A DNA stretch of 64,000 bases from Samsonia erythrinae (GCF_004342665.1 NZ_SMBY01000001.1:310001-374000); one strand, 5' to 3'; counted from the stretch's first letter, positions 20,343 through 30,152 are shown. Numbers and translations are program-made. Notes: generated by a model from the sequence alone, not told the origin.

Positions 20343-23069
20343 TTATTCACCTTTAGGTTTAAAACGCAATAGGCGGTTGGCGTTGCCGACGACGGTGATG
20401 GAAGAGAGCGCCATGGCCGCACCGGCGACGACCGGGCTGAGAAGCGTGCCGGTGAGTGGATAGAGTACACCCGCCGCAATCGGGATCCCCAGCGAGTTAT
20501 AGATAAACGCCCCCAGCAGGTTCTGCTTCATATTGCGCAACGTGGCATTGGAGAGCGCCAGCGCATCGGCGACGCCGTGCAGGCTGTGACGCATCAGGGT
20601 GATGGCGGCGGTTTCAATGGCGATATCGCTGCCGCCCCCCATCGCGATGCCGACATCGGCCTGCGCCAGCGCAGGGGCGTCGTTGATGCCGTCGCCAATC
20701 ATCGCGACGCGTTTGCCTTGGGCCTGCAATGCCTTGATCGCGTCGGCCTTACCGTCGGGTAGCACGCCGGCAATCACGCGATCGATACCGGCGTCTTTTG
20801 CGATGCTTGCCGCCGTGACCGGGTTGTCCCCCGTGAGCATGATAAGCTCATAACCCTGCTGCCGTAGGCGCCGTAAGGCACTGACGCTATCCGCGCGCAG
20901 CGGATCGTGAATGGCGAACAGCGCAACGAGCTTGCCATCAGCAGCCAGCAAAACGGGGGTGACGCCGCGCTCTGCCTGCTCATTGAGCAGCGCTTCGCCT
21001 GCCGTGATATCGACCTGATGCTGCCTGAGCAGCGCCGGGTTCCCCAATAGCAGCTCCGCGTCATCGATGTTGCCGCTCACACCCAGACCGCGCAGGGTGC
21101 GGAACTGAGCGACGGGCGCTAACGTGGCGTTACCCGCACGTTCAAGAATGGCCTTCGCCAGCGGATGACTGGCGCCCTGTTCCAGCGCAGCCGCCCAGCG
21201 CAGCGCTTGCGTTTCCGTGACGTCGCCGAAGGGGTGGATCGCCACCACGTGCGGTTGTCCTTCGGTGAGCGTGCCGGTTTTATCGAATACCAGCGCGTCA
21301 AGCTGGCTCGCCTGCTGTAGCGCATCGGCATCCCGTACCAATACGCCAAATTCCGCCGCGCGTCCGACGCCGGAAATAATCGACATCGGCGTAGCCAGCC
21401 CGAGCGCGCAGGGGCAGGCGATGATCAGCACGGTGGTGACGACAATCAGCGTATAAACGATCTGCGGCTGTGGCCCGATAAAGAACCAGATGGCGCCGCT
21501 GAGAAGCGCGATAGCCACGACGGCGGGGACGAACACGGCAGAAATGCGATCCGCCAGCTGTCCGATAGCGGGTTTACTGCTTTGTGCCTGCCTGACCAGC
21601 CGGATGATGCGCGACAGCGTGGTTTGATTGCCGATGGCGTCTGCGCGAAAGTGCGCGCTGCCGTCGGAAACGAGTGTGCCGGCGTGAATGCGATCGCCGG
21701 ACTTTTTGGCATGTGGAATCGGCTCTCCGGTCAACATGGCTTCATCCACCCACAGCTCTCCTTGCAGGATCTCGCCGTCGACAGGAATGCGATCGCCGGT
21801 TGTCAGGCGCAATGTCATACCCGACTGTACCTCGGACAGCGGGATCGATTTTTCGCCTTCCGGCGTAACGACGCGGGCGGAAAGGGGCGTCAGATCCAAC
21901 AGCCGTTCCAGCGCTTGCGAAGAGCGCTGGCGGGCGCGCTGCTCCAGCGCATGGCCAAGGTTGATTAAGCCGATGATCATGGCGCTGGCTTCGTAATAAA
22001 GATGGCGCGCCGTCGGCGGAAAAAGATCCGGCCACAGGTTAACGGTGATGGAGTAAAGCCAGGCGGCGCCGGTTCCCAACGCTACCAGCGTATCCATCGT
22101 CGCGGTACCGTTTTTCAGGCTGCGCCAGGCATTGCGGTAAAAGTGGCTGCCAGCGAAGATCATCACTGCCAGCGTCAGCATGCCGATGACAAGCCACGGC
22201 GTTCGGCTCTCTGGCGTCAGGCTCATGCTGCCGCCCATCACGCCCCAGAGCATCAGCGGGACACCCAGCAGTAAGCCCAGCGCGGCCTGCCACTGAAAGC
22301 GGCGCACTGCCTGCTGAGATACCTGCTGTTGGCGCGCACGACGTGTTTCCTCGTCCTGAATCATTTCCGCGCCATAGCCTGCCTGCTCAACGGCGGCAAT
22401 CAGCGCTTCCGGCGCGGCATGACCACTGACTAACGCACTGCGTTCGGCCAGATTCACGCGCGCCTGCGTGACGCCACTGACGTTTTGCAGCGCCGTTTGT
22501 ACGCGGGTTACGCAGCTGGCGCAGCTCATTCCTTGTAGAAGAAGTTGTATATCGTCGCTATCGCCGCTGGCGGCGTCTATAGCCATTGCCGGAAGGGGGG
22601 AGTTGGCCGCTGGCGACGCTTCCGGCATCGCTGTTACCTGTGCCAGCGGCTCATTTTTTGGGACGGTATTCTCGGGCAGGCTGGCGTGATAGCCCGCTTC
22701 TTCAATGGCGGTCATCAGCGTGGCGGCATCGACGTCGCCGTAAATGATCGCCTGCTCTTGGGTGATATCCGTCGCCACGACGCCAGGAATGGTTTCCAGC
22801 GCTTTACGTGTGGCCGCGACACAATGGCCGCAGCTGAGCCCGGAAAGCTGAAGCGTGATGTCCGGCGTGCGGGCAAGCTGTGCCTGATAACCGGCCTCTT
22901 CGATACTGTCGATCAGCACCTGCGGGTCGACATCTGCGCGGACTTTTGCATAATGCTGCGTGACATCCGCCTGTTCGACTGCGGGATGCGCATCGAGCGT
23001 TTTTTTAACGCGTTGAACACAGTGTCCGCAGGTCAGTCCCTGCAATGACAACACAATCGTTCTTGACAT
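20343..23069 (-). CDS. copA: Cu+-exporting P1B-type ATPase with three HMA domains
   Basis: 908-residue inner-membrane Cu+ exporter. Three N-terminal heavy-metal-binding (HMA) domains are visible: Cys14/Cys17 (GLTCGHC), Cys80/Cys83 (GLSCGHC) and Cys183/Cys186 (GMSCASC); E. coli CopA (834 residues) has only two. The ATPase core has TGEP, the membrane CPC motif ([13 protein letters not shown]), phosphorylation site [11 protein letters not shown] in ASHPLAKA, and [15 protein letters not shown] programmed frameshift signal lies after HMA2 (22587-22662). The promoter carries a CueR operator and is divergent from cueR, directly adjacent; the glsA-ybaT pair found between them in E. coli is missing. 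Confidence 0.97.
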   Translation of the reverse strand: MSRTIVLSLQGLTCGHCVQRVKKTLDAHPAVEQADVTQHYAKVRADVDPQVLIDSIEEAGYQAQLARTPDITLQLSGLSCGHCVAATRKALETIPGVVATDITQEQAIIYGDVDAATLMTAIEEAGYHASLPENTVPKNEPLAQVTAMPEASPAANSPLPAMAIDAASGDSDDIQLLLQGMSCASCVTRVQTALQNVSGVTQARVNLAERSALVSGHAAPEALIAAVEQAGYGAEMIQDEETRRARQQQVSQQAVRRFQWQAALGLLLGVPLMLWGVMGGSMSLTPESRTPWLVIGMLTLAVMIFAGSHFYRNAWRSLKNGTATMDTLVALGTGAAWLYSITVNLWPDLFPPTARHLYYEASAMIIGLINLGHALEQRARQRSSQALERLLDLTPLSARVVTPEGEKSIPLSEVQSGMTLRLTTGDRIPVDGEILQGELWVDEAMLTGEPIPHAKKSGDRIHAGTLVSDGSAHFRADAIGNQTTLSRIIRLVRQAQSSKPAIGQLADRISAVFVPAVVAIALLSGAIWFFIGPQPQIVYTLIVVTTVLIIACPCALGLATPMSIISGVGRAAEFGVLVRDADALQQASQLDALVFDKTGTLTEGQPHVVAIHPFGDVTETQALRWAAALEQGASHPLAKAILERAGNATLAPVAQFRTLRGLGVSGNIDDAELLLGNPALLRQHQVDITAGEALLNEQAERGVTPVLLAADGKLVALFAIHDPLRADSVSALRRLRQQGYELIMLTGDNPVTAASIAKDAGIDRVIAGVLPDGKADAIKALQAQGKRVAMIGDGINDAPALAQADVGIAMGGGSDIAIETAAITLMRHSLHGVADALALSNATLRNMKQNLLGAFIYNSLGIPIAAGVLYPLTGTLLSPVVAGAAMALSSITVVGNANRLLRFKPKGE
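22587..22662 (-). promoter_or_regulatory. Programmed -1 frameshift signal in copA (slippery site plus pseudoknot)
   Basis: Read on the minus strand, codons GTC CCA AAA AAT contain the in-frame heptamer C CCA AAA (22662-22656). A -1 slip gives one Lys codon and then TGA (22653-22651). Five bases after the heptamer stem 1 begins: GCCGCTGGC (22650-22642) pairs with GCCAGCGGC (22614-22606). Its loop holds TGCCGGAAG (22627-22619), which pairs perfectly with CTTCCGGCA (22595-22587) downstream, making an H-type pseudoknot with two 9-bp stems. E. coli copA uses C CCA AAG with a pseudoknot to make the chaperone CopA(Z). Here the product would be 139 residues with two HMA domains. Confidence 0.88.
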
Positions 23070-23144
23070 AATAATTTTCTCCTGTGATCACAGTCGGAGG
23101 GGAAAGGCATTGACCGGCTATTTGATTTCCATTAGTTATTAAGC

Positions 23145-23175
23145 ACAATAAACCTTCCAGTAAGAGTAAGGTCAA
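23145..23175 (-). promoter_or_regulatory. CueR-controlled promoter of copA
   Basis: On the minus strand, -35 TTGACC (23175-23170) and -10 TATTGT (23150-23145) are separated by 19 bases, the long spacer typical of MerR-family promoters. The spacer holds the dyad ACCTT-N11-AAGGT (23152-23172). The site overlaps the cueR ribosome-binding region (AAGGAGG at 23174-23180). Confidence 0.92.
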
Positions 23176-23185
23176 GGAGGGCGTC

Positions 23186-23605
23186 ATGAATATCAGCGAT
23201 GTTGCGAAAAAAACCGGTTTGAGCAGTAAAACGATTCGCTTCTATGAAGAGAAAGAGCTCCTGACCGCGCCGCTACGTTCCGAGAATGGTTATCGCAGTT
23301 ATGATCATCATCATGTTGAAGAGCTGACGCTGCTGCGTCAGGCGCGTCAGGTCGGCTTTAATCTTGATGAGTGCCGGGAGCTGGTTGCGTTATTTAACGA
23401 TCCGCGGCGGCGCAGTGCTGATGTTAAAGCGCGAACGTTACAGAAAGTGCAGGAAATCGAGGCGCACATCGAAGAACTGAAAACGATGCGTGAACGCCTG
23501 CTGGCGCTGGCAGAACAGTGTCCGGGAGACGGTAGCGCGGACTGCCCGATCATCAATAATCTGGCGGGCTGCTGCCATAAAGGGGGCACGGAGTCCCCCA
23601 AATAG
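23186..23605 (+). CDS. cueR: Cu+-responsive MerR-family regulator CueR
   Basis: 139-residue MerR-family activator that senses Cu+ and switches on copA. The N-terminal winged helix reads [25 protein letters not shown], followed by the dimerisation helix. Metal ligands Cys112 and Cys120 lie in [11 protein letters not shown], the CueR spacing, and a CC pair at 129-130 is also as in E. coli CueR. A strong AAGGAGG precedes the ATG. It is transcribed divergently from its target copA with the operator between them. Confidence 0.97.
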   Translation: MNISDVAKKTGLSSKTIRFYEEKELLTAPLRSENGYRSYDHHHVEELTLLRQARQVGFNLDECRELVALFNDPRRRSADVKARTLQKVQEIEAHIEELKTMRERLLALAEQCPGDGSADCPIINNLAGCCHKGGTESPK

Positions 23606-23614
23606 TGCGTGCTG

Positions 23615-24070
23615 CTAGCGTTCAACCGAGCGCACATGCAGCGTGATGCCATCAACGGCAACCACTTCAACCGGCGTGCCGGCGGCAAGCGCCTGTTCTG
23701 ACTTCACGCGCCAGCTGCTGTCGCCGATGTTTACCCGGCCAAAACCGTTGGTTACGGGTTCGGTGAGCGTGGCACGCAGGCCGATCAATTGCTGTCCGCG
23801 TTGGTTAAGCGTGGATTGCGGTCGGGATAGTGTGCGTTTACGCAGCCAATACCACCAGAGCAGCGCGGTAATGATTGTCAGGATGGCGAAGATCGTTCCC
23901 TGCCACGGCCAGCCGATTGGCGCCACCCATGTCAGCAGCCCGACCAGCACCGCCGAGAGGCCGCTCCACAGTAAGTAGCCACTGGCGCCCAGCATTTCGG
24001 CCGCGAGGAGCACGCCGCCGAGCGACAGCCAGAACCAGTGCGCATTCTCTATCACCAGTTCTATTCCCAT
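23615..24070 (-). CDS. ybbJ: NfeD-like membrane protein YbbJ
   Basis: 151-residue NfeD family protein with three to four membrane segments in the first 75 residues (WFWLSLGGVLLAAEMLG, LLWSGLSAVLVGLLTWV, FAILTIITALLWWYWL) and a soluble OB-fold domain at the C-terminus (residues about 90-150, GQQLIGLRATLTEPVTNGFG). NfeD proteins partner SPFH proteins; here the start codon overlaps the qmcA stop (TAATG), so the two are translationally coupled. Confidence 0.94.
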   Translation of the reverse strand: MGIELVIENAHWFWLSLGGVLLAAEMLGASGYLLWSGLSAVLVGLLTWVAPIGWPWQGTIFAILTIITALLWWYWLRKRTLSRPQSTLNQRGQQLIGLRATLTEPVTNGFGRVNIGDSSWRVKSEQALAAGTPVEVVAVDGITLHVRSVER

Positions 24071-24984
24071 TATTTACCCCGATTGTCTTTGCTATCTTTC
24101 ACCAGTTCGGCAATGCCGCCGATGGCGCCCATTAAATTGCTGGCTTCCAGCGGCATCATGACCACTTTGCTGTTGTTGGCTGAGCCAATCTGTTGCAGGG
24201 CATCGGTATATTTCTGAGCGATAAAGTAATTCACCGCCTGAATATCGCCTGCCGCAATGGCTTCGGACACCATTTTGGTGGCCTCGGCTTCGGCCAGCGC
24301 CGCACGTTCGCGCGCTTCGGCCTCCAGAAACGCGGACTGACGCAAACCTTCCGCCTTCAGGATCTGCGACTGCTTTTCCCCTTCCGCTTTCAGGATCGCC
24401 GCCTGACGCACCCCTTCGGCCTCCAGAATATCGGCGCGTTTATTACGTTCCGCTTTCATCTGCGCATTCATCGCGGCAATCAGCTCTGAAGGTGGGCGAA
24501 CGTCGCGGATTTCAATACGGGTGATTTTAATGCCCCACGGGTTAGTGGCCTCGTCAACGATGTGCAACAGACGCGTATTGATGCTATCGCGCTGAGACAG
24601 CATTTCATCCAGTTCCATCGAGCCCAGTACGGTGCGGATATTGGTCATGGTCAGGTTGACGATGGCCTGTTCCAGATTGCTGACTTCATAGGCGGCGCTC
24701 GCCGGATCGATAACCTGAATAAAACACACGGCGTCGATAGTGACGTTGGCGTTATCTTTCGAAATGATTTCCTGCGAGGGAATATCCAGCACTTGCTCCA
24801 TCATATTAATTTTCCGGCCGACGCGATCCATAAAGGGGACGACCAGATTAAGCCCCGGCATCAGCGTTTTGGTATAGCGACCAAACCGTTCCACGGTCCA
24901 TTGGTATCCCTGAGGGACGATTTTGATGCCTGACCAGACGATGATGAGCGCAACAAAGATCAAAACAGGAATGGCTGTGAGCAT
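24070..24984 (-). CDS. qmcA: SPFH/Band 7 membrane protein QmcA
   Basis: 304-residue stomatin/prohibitin (SPFH) protein, anchored by one N-terminal membrane segment ([19 protein letters not shown]) and followed by the Band 7 domain ([20 protein letters not shown]...) and a long Ala/Glu-rich coiled coil with repeated [17 protein letters not shown] units. E. coli QmcA is linked to FtsH control and membrane microdomains. The frame is open to 25017, but the ATG at 24984 is the start: GGAGG is seven bases upstream and the protein then aligns with E. coli QmcA. It forms an operon with ybbJ. Confidence 0.95.
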   Translation of the reverse strand: MLTAIPVLIFVALIIVWSGIKIVPQGYQWTVERFGRYTKTLMPGLNLVVPFMDRVGRKINMMEQVLDIPSQEIISKDNANVTIDAVCFIQVIDPASAAYEVSNLEQAIVNLTMTNIRTVLGSMELDEMLSQRDSINTRLLHIVDEATNPWGIKITRIEIRDVRPPSELIAAMNAQMKAERNKRADILEAEGVRQAAILKAEGEKQSQILKAEGLRQSAFLEAEARERAALAEAEATKMVSEAIAAGDIQAVNYFIAQKYTDALQQIGSANNSKVVMMPLEASNLMGAIGGIAELVKDSKDNRGK

Positions 24985-25121
24985 GCTAAAACCTCCAGGT
25001 TGTTTTATATCAGGCAACGATGATTCAACGGATAGTGTAACCCACTTGCGTCTGAAGCGTTCAGGAAATACGCCCGTCTGCAGCCGCGAGAGGCAGTGAC
25101 GGGACGGGAAAAGAAGGATAG

Positions 25122-25382
25122 TTAAATATCGAGTTCGATATCGCCCTGCGGCATGCAGCAGCAGGGCAGGATTTCATCCTGCTGGATGCAGGCCAGCGGC
25201 GTTTGGCGATACGCTACGCTGCCTTTTACCAGACGTAAGCGACAGGAGCCGCAATAACCCGAACGGCACTGGTATTCAATGCTGATCCGATTGGATTCCA
25301 ACACATCCAGCAGCGATGGCGCGTTGTCTGAGCAGGCGAACTGCGCACCGGACGTGCGCAGCGTAATCGTTGGATCGCTCAT
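25122..25382 (-). CDS. yfaE: 2Fe-2S ferredoxin-like protein YfaE
   Basis: 86-residue plant-type ferredoxin that maintains the diferric-tyrosyl cofactor of NrdB. Cluster ligands appear as CRSGYCGSC (CxxxxCxxC) near residues 39-47 with a fourth cysteine in LACIQQDE. It begins three bases after the nrdB stop, as in E. coli, so it is the last gene of the nrdA-nrdB-yfaE operon. Confidence 0.95.
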   Translation of the reverse strand: MSDPTITLRTSGAQFACSDNAPSLLDVLESNRISIEYQCRSGYCGSCRLRLVKGSVAYRQTPLACIQQDEILPCCCMPQGDIELDI

Positions 25383-25385
25383 CGC

Positions 25386-26516
25386 TTACAGCTGGAAGTC
25401 GCTCAGATCGTCGTCGCTGATTTCCGAGTCGATCTGGCCGACCAGATAGGAACTGACTTCCACTTCCTGAGGAGCCACCTGCACGTTATCGGATACCAGC
25501 CAGGCGTTGATCCACGGAATAGGGTTGGTGCGCGTCTGGAACGGCAGCGGCAGCCCAACCGCCTGCATACGGATGTTAGTGATGTACTCGACGTACTGGC
25601 ACAGAATATCTTTGTTCAGGCCAATCATTGAACCGTCGCGGAACAGGTATTCCGCCCACTCTTTTTCCTGCTGAGCGGCGAGCACGAACAGGTCATAACA
25701 TTCCTGCTGACACTCCTCGGCAATCTGCGCCATTTCGGGATCGTCATGGCCGGAACGCATCAGGTTCAGCATGTGCTGCGTGCCGGTGAGGTGCAGCGCT
25801 TCATCACGGGCAATCAGCTTGATGATCTTGGCGTTGCCTTCCATCAACTCACGTTCCGCGAACGCGAACGAGCAGGCGAAGCTGACGTAGAAACGAATCG
25901 CTTCCAGCGCGTTCACGCTCATCAGGCACAGATACAGCTTCTTCTTTAACTCATGCAGATTCACGGTGACGGTTTTACCGTTGACCTGATGTGTCCCTTC
26001 CCCCAGCAGATGGTAATAGCTGGTGAGTTCAATCAGCGAGTCGTAATAGCCGGAAATGTCTTTGGCGCGCTTGAGGATCTCTTCGTTGGTCACGATATCA
26101 TCAAACACCAGTGACGGATCGTTGACGATATTACGAATGATGTGGGTGTAGGAGCGCGAGTGAATGGTTTCCGAGAATGCCCAGGTTTCCACCCAGGTTT
26201 CCAGCTCCGGGATGGAGATCAGCGGCAGCAGCGCCACGTTAGGGCTACGTCCCTGAATGGAATCCAGCAGCGTCTGGTATTTCAGGTTGCTGATGAAAAT
26301 GTGCTTTTCATGATCGGGCAGCGCCTGATAATCGATGCGGTCGCGGGACACATCGACTTCTTCCGGGCGCCAGAAAAAAGACAGCTGTTTTTCGATCAGC
26401 TTTTCGAAAATTTCATATTTTTGCTGATCGAAACGGGCAACGTTAACCGACTGACCGAAAAACATGGGTTCCAGTAGCTGGTCGTTTTTATTCTGTGAAA
26501 ACGTGGTATAGGCCAT
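25386..26516 (-). CDS. nrdB: Class Ia ribonucleotide reductase, beta subunit
   Basis: 376-residue radical-generating subunit. Iron ligands and radical tyrosine are visible in [11 protein letters not shown] (Glu115, His118, Tyr122 in E. coli numbering), with further ligands in the [10 protein letters not shown] helix. The C-terminal peptide [10 protein letters not shown] is the part that docks into NrdA. I choose the ATG at 26516 (MAYTTFSQN), as in E. coli, after GGAGAGACTC; the in-frame extension upstream is only four residues. Confidence 0.97.
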   Translation of the reverse strand: MAYTTFSQNKNDQLLEPMFFGQSVNVARFDQQKYEIFEKLIEKQLSFFWRPEEVDVSRDRIDYQALPDHEKHIFISNLKYQTLLDSIQGRSPNVALLPLISIPELETWVETWAFSETIHSRSYTHIIRNIVNDPSLVFDDIVTNEEILKRAKDISGYYDSLIELTSYYHLLGEGTHQVNGKTVTVNLHELKKKLYLCLMSVNALEAIRFYVSFACSFAFAERELMEGNAKIIKLIARDEALHLTGTQHMLNLMRSGHDDPEMAQIAEECQQECYDLFVLAAQQEKEWAEYLFRDGSMIGLNKDILCQYVEYITNIRMQAVGLPLPFQTRTNPIPWINAWLVSDNVQVAPQEVEVSSYLVGQIDSEISDDDLSDFQL

Positions 26517-26640
26517 GAGTCTCTCCAAAAAATGCCGGGAGCATTTTTTTATGCCGAATACGGCAAGCCCCGTAGGGTGCGGGCAGGAACGCCCGCTATA
26601 AAAGGGTGAAAGGCTGCACCGCAGCCTTTACGGTATTGGC
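26517..26640 (-). other. nrdA-nrdB intergenic spacer with hairpins
   Basis: 124 bases inside the operon hold three inverted repeats: AAAGGCTGC/GCAGCCTTT (26609-26629, loop ACC), GCGGGC/GCCCGC just to its left, and AAAAAATGC/GCATTTTTT ending next to the nrdB ribosome-binding site. On the minus strand the last one resembles a weak terminator. They may set the NrdA:NrdB ratio or stabilise mRNA ends. Confidence 0.55.
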
Positions 26641-28926
26641 TTAAATCTTACACGCGCCGCCTTCGCAGCCGTCATCCTGCGGCTCTGCCAGCAGGTCGTC
26701 CTGCGCGTCTTCTGCGCCGTCGCGGGTGTTTTGGTAATACAGCGTTTTCACGCCGAACTTGTAAGCCGTGACCAGATCTTTCAGCAGTTGTTTCATCGGG
26801 ACTTTGCCTGACGGGAAACGCGCCGGATCGTAGTTGGTGTTGGACGAAATTGCCTGATCGACAAATTTCTGCATCAGACCAACCAGTTGCAGGTAGCCGT
26901 CATTGCCCGGCATATCCCACAGCAGCTCGTAAGCGTCTTTCAGCGTTTCATATTCCGGGACAACCTGGCGCAGAATACCGTCTTTGGACGCCTTAACGCT
27001 GATGTGGCCGCGCGGCGGCTCAATGCCGTTGGTCGCGTTGGAAATTTGCGACGAGGTTTCAGACGGCATCAGCGCAGACAGCGTGGAGTTACGCAGTCCG
27101 TATTCTTTGATGTCTTTACGCAGCGTTTCCCAGTCAAAGTGCAGCGGTTCGTTGCAAATCGCATCCAGATCGCGCTTATAGGTATCGATAGGCAGAATAC
27201 CCTGCGAATAGGTCGTTTCGTGGAACCACGGGCAGGCGCCTTGCTCGCGCGCCAGCACGTTGGAGGCTTTCAACAGGTAGTATTGAATGGCTTCAAACGT
27301 TCTGTGCGTCAGGTTATTGGCGCTGCCGTCGGAGTAACGCACACCGTTTTTCGCCAGATAGTAAGCGAAGTTGATCACGCCAATGCCCAGCGTGCGGCGT
27401 CCCATCGCCCCGCGCTCTGCCGCCGGAATCGGATAATCCTGGTAGTCCAGCAGGGCATCCAGCGCGCGCACGGCCAGCGTAGCCAGCTCTTCCAGATCGT
27501 CCAGACTGTCGATCGCGCCGAGATTGAAGGCCGATAGCGTACAGAGCGCGATTTCACCGTTTTCGTCGTTAACATCGTTAAGCGGTTTGGTCGGCAATGC
27601 GATTTCCAGACACAAATTGGACTGGCGAACCGGCGCAACATGCGCATCGAACGGGCTATGTGTGTTGCAGTGGTCGACATTCTGGATATAGATGCGGCCC
27701 GTCGAGGCGCGCTCCTGCATCATCAGAGAGAACAATTCAACCGCTTTAAGGCGCTGTTTGCGGATGCTGTCGTCCTGTTCGTACTGCACATATAAACGCT
27801 CGAACTCATCCTGATCGGCAAAGAAGGCGTCGTACAGCCCCGGCACGTCCGACGGGCTGAACAGCGTGATATCTTCACCCTTCACCAGACGCTGATACAT
27901 CAGCTTGTTTAGCTGGACACCGTAGTCGAGATGACGAACGCGGTTGCCCTCTACGCCACGGTTGTTTTTCAGCACCAGCAGGCTTTCCACTTCCAGATGC
28001 CACAGCGGGTAGAATAGCGTGGCCGCACCGCCGCGCACGCCGCCCTGAGAGCAGGATTTCACCGCGGTCTGGAAATGTTTATAGAAAGGAATACAGCCGG
28101 TGTGGAACGCTTCGCCGCCGCGGATCGGGCTGCCGAGTGCGCGGATGCGGCCCGCGTTGATGCCGATACCGGCACGTTGGGAAACGTATTTCACGATTGC
28201 GCTGGACGTGGCGTTGATGGAATCCAGACTGTCGCCGCATTCGATCAGTACGCAGGAGCTGAACTGCCGCGTCGGCGTGCGCACGCCCGCCATAATTGGC
28301 GTCGGCAGGGAAATTTTGAAAGTGGAAATCGCGTCGTAGAAGCGTTTTACGTAATCCAAACGGGTTTCACGCGGGTAGCCGGAGAACAGGCAGGCCGCGA
28401 CCAGTATGTACAGGAACTGGGCGCTTTCGTAGATATCACCGGTCACGCGGTTCTGTACCAGATATTTTCCTTCCAGCTGTTTAACCGCCGCATAGGAGAA
28501 ATTCATGTCGCGCCAGTGATCGATGAACGCATCCATCTGAGCGAATTCTTCCGGGCTATAGTCTTCCAGCAGGTGTTTGTCATATTTGCCCAGTTCCACC
28601 ATTTTGCTGACGTGATCCAGCAGGGTGGGCGGTTCGAATTGTCCGTAGGCTTTTTTACGCAGGTGAAAGATAGCCAGACGCGCGGCCAGATACTGATAAT
28701 CCGGGCTTTCGCGCGAGATCAAGTCGGCTGCGGCTTTGATGATGGTCTCATGAATGTCAGCGGTCTTGATGCCATCATAAAATTGAATGTGGGAGCGAAG
28801 TTCCACCTGGGAGACGGAAACATTGTGTAAACCTTCTGCGGCCCAGGCAATGACGCGGTGGATCTTGTCCAAATTGATTTTTTCTTTACTGCCATCGCGT
28901 TTGGTAACGAGCAAGCTCTGGTTCAT
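26641..28926 (-). CDS. nrdA: Class Ia ribonucleotide reductase, alpha subunit
   Basis: 761-residue catalytic subunit reducing ribonucleoside diphosphates. The N-terminal ATP-cone (MNQSLLVTKRDGSKEKINLDKIHRVIAWAA) gives allosteric control by ATP/dATP. Active-site cysteines lie in FSSCVLIECGDS, SNLCLEIALPT and EIALCTLSAFNLG, and the C-terminal swinging pair Cys754/Cys759 is in DDGCEGGACKI. Length is the same as E. coli NrdA. The upstream region carries DnaA boxes and an NrdR box, in line with cell-cycle and nucleotide-linked control. Confidence 0.98.
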   Translation of the reverse strand: MNQSLLVTKRDGSKEKINLDKIHRVIAWAAEGLHNVSVSQVELRSHIQFYDGIKTADIHETIIKAAADLISRESPDYQYLAARLAIFHLRKKAYGQFEPPTLLDHVSKMVELGKYDKHLLEDYSPEEFAQMDAFIDHWRDMNFSYAAVKQLEGKYLVQNRVTGDIYESAQFLYILVAACLFSGYPRETRLDYVKRFYDAISTFKISLPTPIMAGVRTPTRQFSSCVLIECGDSLDSINATSSAIVKYVSQRAGIGINAGRIRALGSPIRGGEAFHTGCIPFYKHFQTAVKSCSQGGVRGGAATLFYPLWHLEVESLLVLKNNRGVEGNRVRHLDYGVQLNKLMYQRLVKGEDITLFSPSDVPGLYDAFFADQDEFERLYVQYEQDDSIRKQRLKAVELFSLMMQERASTGRIYIQNVDHCNTHSPFDAHVAPVRQSNLCLEIALPTKPLNDVNDENGEIALCTLSAFNLGAIDSLDDLEELATLAVRALDALLDYQDYPIPAAERGAMGRRTLGIGVINFAYYLAKNGVRYSDGSANNLTHRTFEAIQYYLLKASNVLAREQGACPWFHETTYSQGILPIDTYKRDLDAICNEPLHFDWETLRKDIKEYGLRNSTLSALMPSETSSQISNATNGIEPPRGHISVKASKDGILRQVVPEYETLKDAYELLWDMPGNDGYLQLVGLMQKFVDQAISSNTNYDPARFPSGKVPMKQLLKDLVTAYKFGVKTLYYQNTRDGAEDAQDDLLAEPQDDGCEGGACKI

Positions 28927-28965
28927 GTTGGGATTACCTGTTATGAAAATAAAAATATCCCCTAA

Positions 28966-29005
28966 TTATTCACAGAGAAATGCCTGTGATTAACTCTGTG
29001 GATAA
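28966..29005 (-). promoter_or_regulatory. Two DnaA boxes upstream of nrdA
   Basis: TTATTCACA (28966-28974, plus strand) and TTATCCACA (29005-28997, minus strand) both match the TTATNCACA consensus and face each other. E. coli nrdAB is likewise controlled by DnaA at boxes in its promoter region. Confidence 0.85.
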
Positions 29006-29021
29006 ATACTAGATATAGCGT
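29006..29021 (-). promoter_or_regulatory. NrdR box upstream of nrdA
   Basis: ATACTAGATATAGCGT (reverse complement ACGCTATATCTAGTAT) matches the palindromic NrdR box consensus built on CTATATNTAG. A second, degenerate box is possible 31 bases away (29037-29052), the paired spacing used by NrdR; only about 9 of 16 positions fit, so that one is uncertain. Confidence 0.75.
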
Positions 29022-29213
29022 TTTTTCGGTGAATGGCTACTACATGGTGAGTATTTTAGTCTGGATTCGTTTTAGAACAAGGCTTGATTTTGGCGTGAAT
29101 TTCAGGTTGTTGAACCGTTAATTGTCTGGAGTCCCGATTCTGTAGGGCCACGCGGATGTCAATATTCCGTGAAAAAAAAGATGCTGCCATGATTTTATTG
29201 GCTTAGCGGGCGA

Positions 29214-29247
29214 ACTAAAAAAATCGCCCGGTGAGAAATCGGGCGGC
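29214..29247 (-). terminator. Terminator of ubiG
   Basis: On the minus strand CGCCCG (29245-29240) pairs with CGGGCG (29230-29225), followed by ATTTTTTT, 25 bases after the ubiG stop. Confidence 0.85.
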
Positions 29248-29270
29248 TTTAAGAGTATTCCGAATTAACG

Positions 29271-29993
29271 TTATTTGTCGTGTCGGGTGTGCAGGATGTA
29301 GTTCACGTCTACGTTCGGGCCAAGCTTGAAGCGGTCTGTCAGCGGGTTATAGTGCAACCCGGTGATATGTCTTTCACGCAGTTTCGTGTCGTCAATCCAG
29401 CGCATCAGTTCCGCCGGACGAATGAACTTCTTAATGTCGTGCGTGCCGCGCGGCACCATTTTCAACAGATATTCCGCGCCGACAATCGCCATCATCCACG
29501 CTTTCGCGTTGCGGTTGATGGTGGAGAAAAAGACGTGTCCGCCGGGTTTGACCAATTGCGCGCAGGCCTGCACCACGGATTGCGGGTCGGGCACGTGCTC
29601 CAGCATTTCCATACAGGTGACGACATCATAGCGACCTGCGTGTGCCGCGGCATGCGCTTCTACCGTTTCCTGTACGTAATCGACGGCGATGCCGCTCTCC
29701 AGTGCGTGCAGCCGCGCGACCTGGAGCGGCTCGGCCCCCATATCCAGCCCGGTGACTTTCGCCCCTTCGCGGGCCATGCTCTCGGCTAAAATACCGCCGC
29801 CGCAACCGACATCCAGCACGTTCTTGCCGAACAGACCTTCCGCCCGCCGGGAAATGTAGCCCAGGCGCAGGGGATTGATACGATGCAGCGGCTTGAATTC
29901 GCCTTCCAGATCCCACCAGCGTGAGGCGATGGCCTCAAATTTGGCGATCTCCTGATGGTCAACGTTCGGCGTTTGATTTTCTATATTATTCAT
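29271..29993 (-). CDS. ubiG: Ubiquinone biosynthesis O-methyltransferase
   Basis: 240-residue SAM-dependent methyltransferase catalysing both O-methylations in ubiquinone synthesis, membrane-associated. SAM motif I is [16 protein letters not shown] (about residues 60-75), with [11 protein letters not shown] and [14 protein letters not shown] following. The ATG at 29993 matches the family's start; an in-frame TTG two codons earlier has slightly better spacing to AAAGG, so the start is uncertain by two residues. It is divergent from gyrA, as in E. coli. Confidence 0.96.
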   Translation of the reverse strand: MNNIENQTPNVDHQEIAKFEAIASRWWDLEGEFKPLHRINPLRLGYISRRAEGLFGKNVLDVGCGGGILAESMAREGAKVTGLDMGAEPLQVARLHALESGIAVDYVQETVEAHAAAHAGRYDVVTCMEMLEHVPDPQSVVQACAQLVKPGGHVFFSTINRNAKAWMMAIVGAEYLLKMVPRGTHDIKKFIRPAELMRWIDDTKLRERHITGLHYNPLTDRFKLGPNVDVNYILHTRHDK

Positions 29994-30152
29994 ATGCAAT
30001 TACTGCCTTTCGTCATTTTCTACTGCCGCGAGTATACTCCCTTCGTGCCGTCACGTGCAGCGGTGTCGTTTTCTCCCCTCATGACAAAAACCTGGCCGGA
30101 AACGGCACTCCGCCGCGCGGAAGGGAGTTTCCCCCGAAACGGCGGTTTATGA

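Larger units (their letters stand above)
28927..29213. other. Regulatory region upstream of nrdA
   Basis: Noncoding; together with the ubiG terminator it makes a gap of about 340 bases. The part next to nrdA is packed with control sites (two DnaA boxes, an NrdR box). Between about 29040 and 29210 I see no gene. Confidence 0.7.

Noticed and set aside
29006..29052. Full second NrdR box at 29037-29052
   Set aside because: Spacing is right but only about 9 of 16 positions match; kept as a possibility, not called as a feature.
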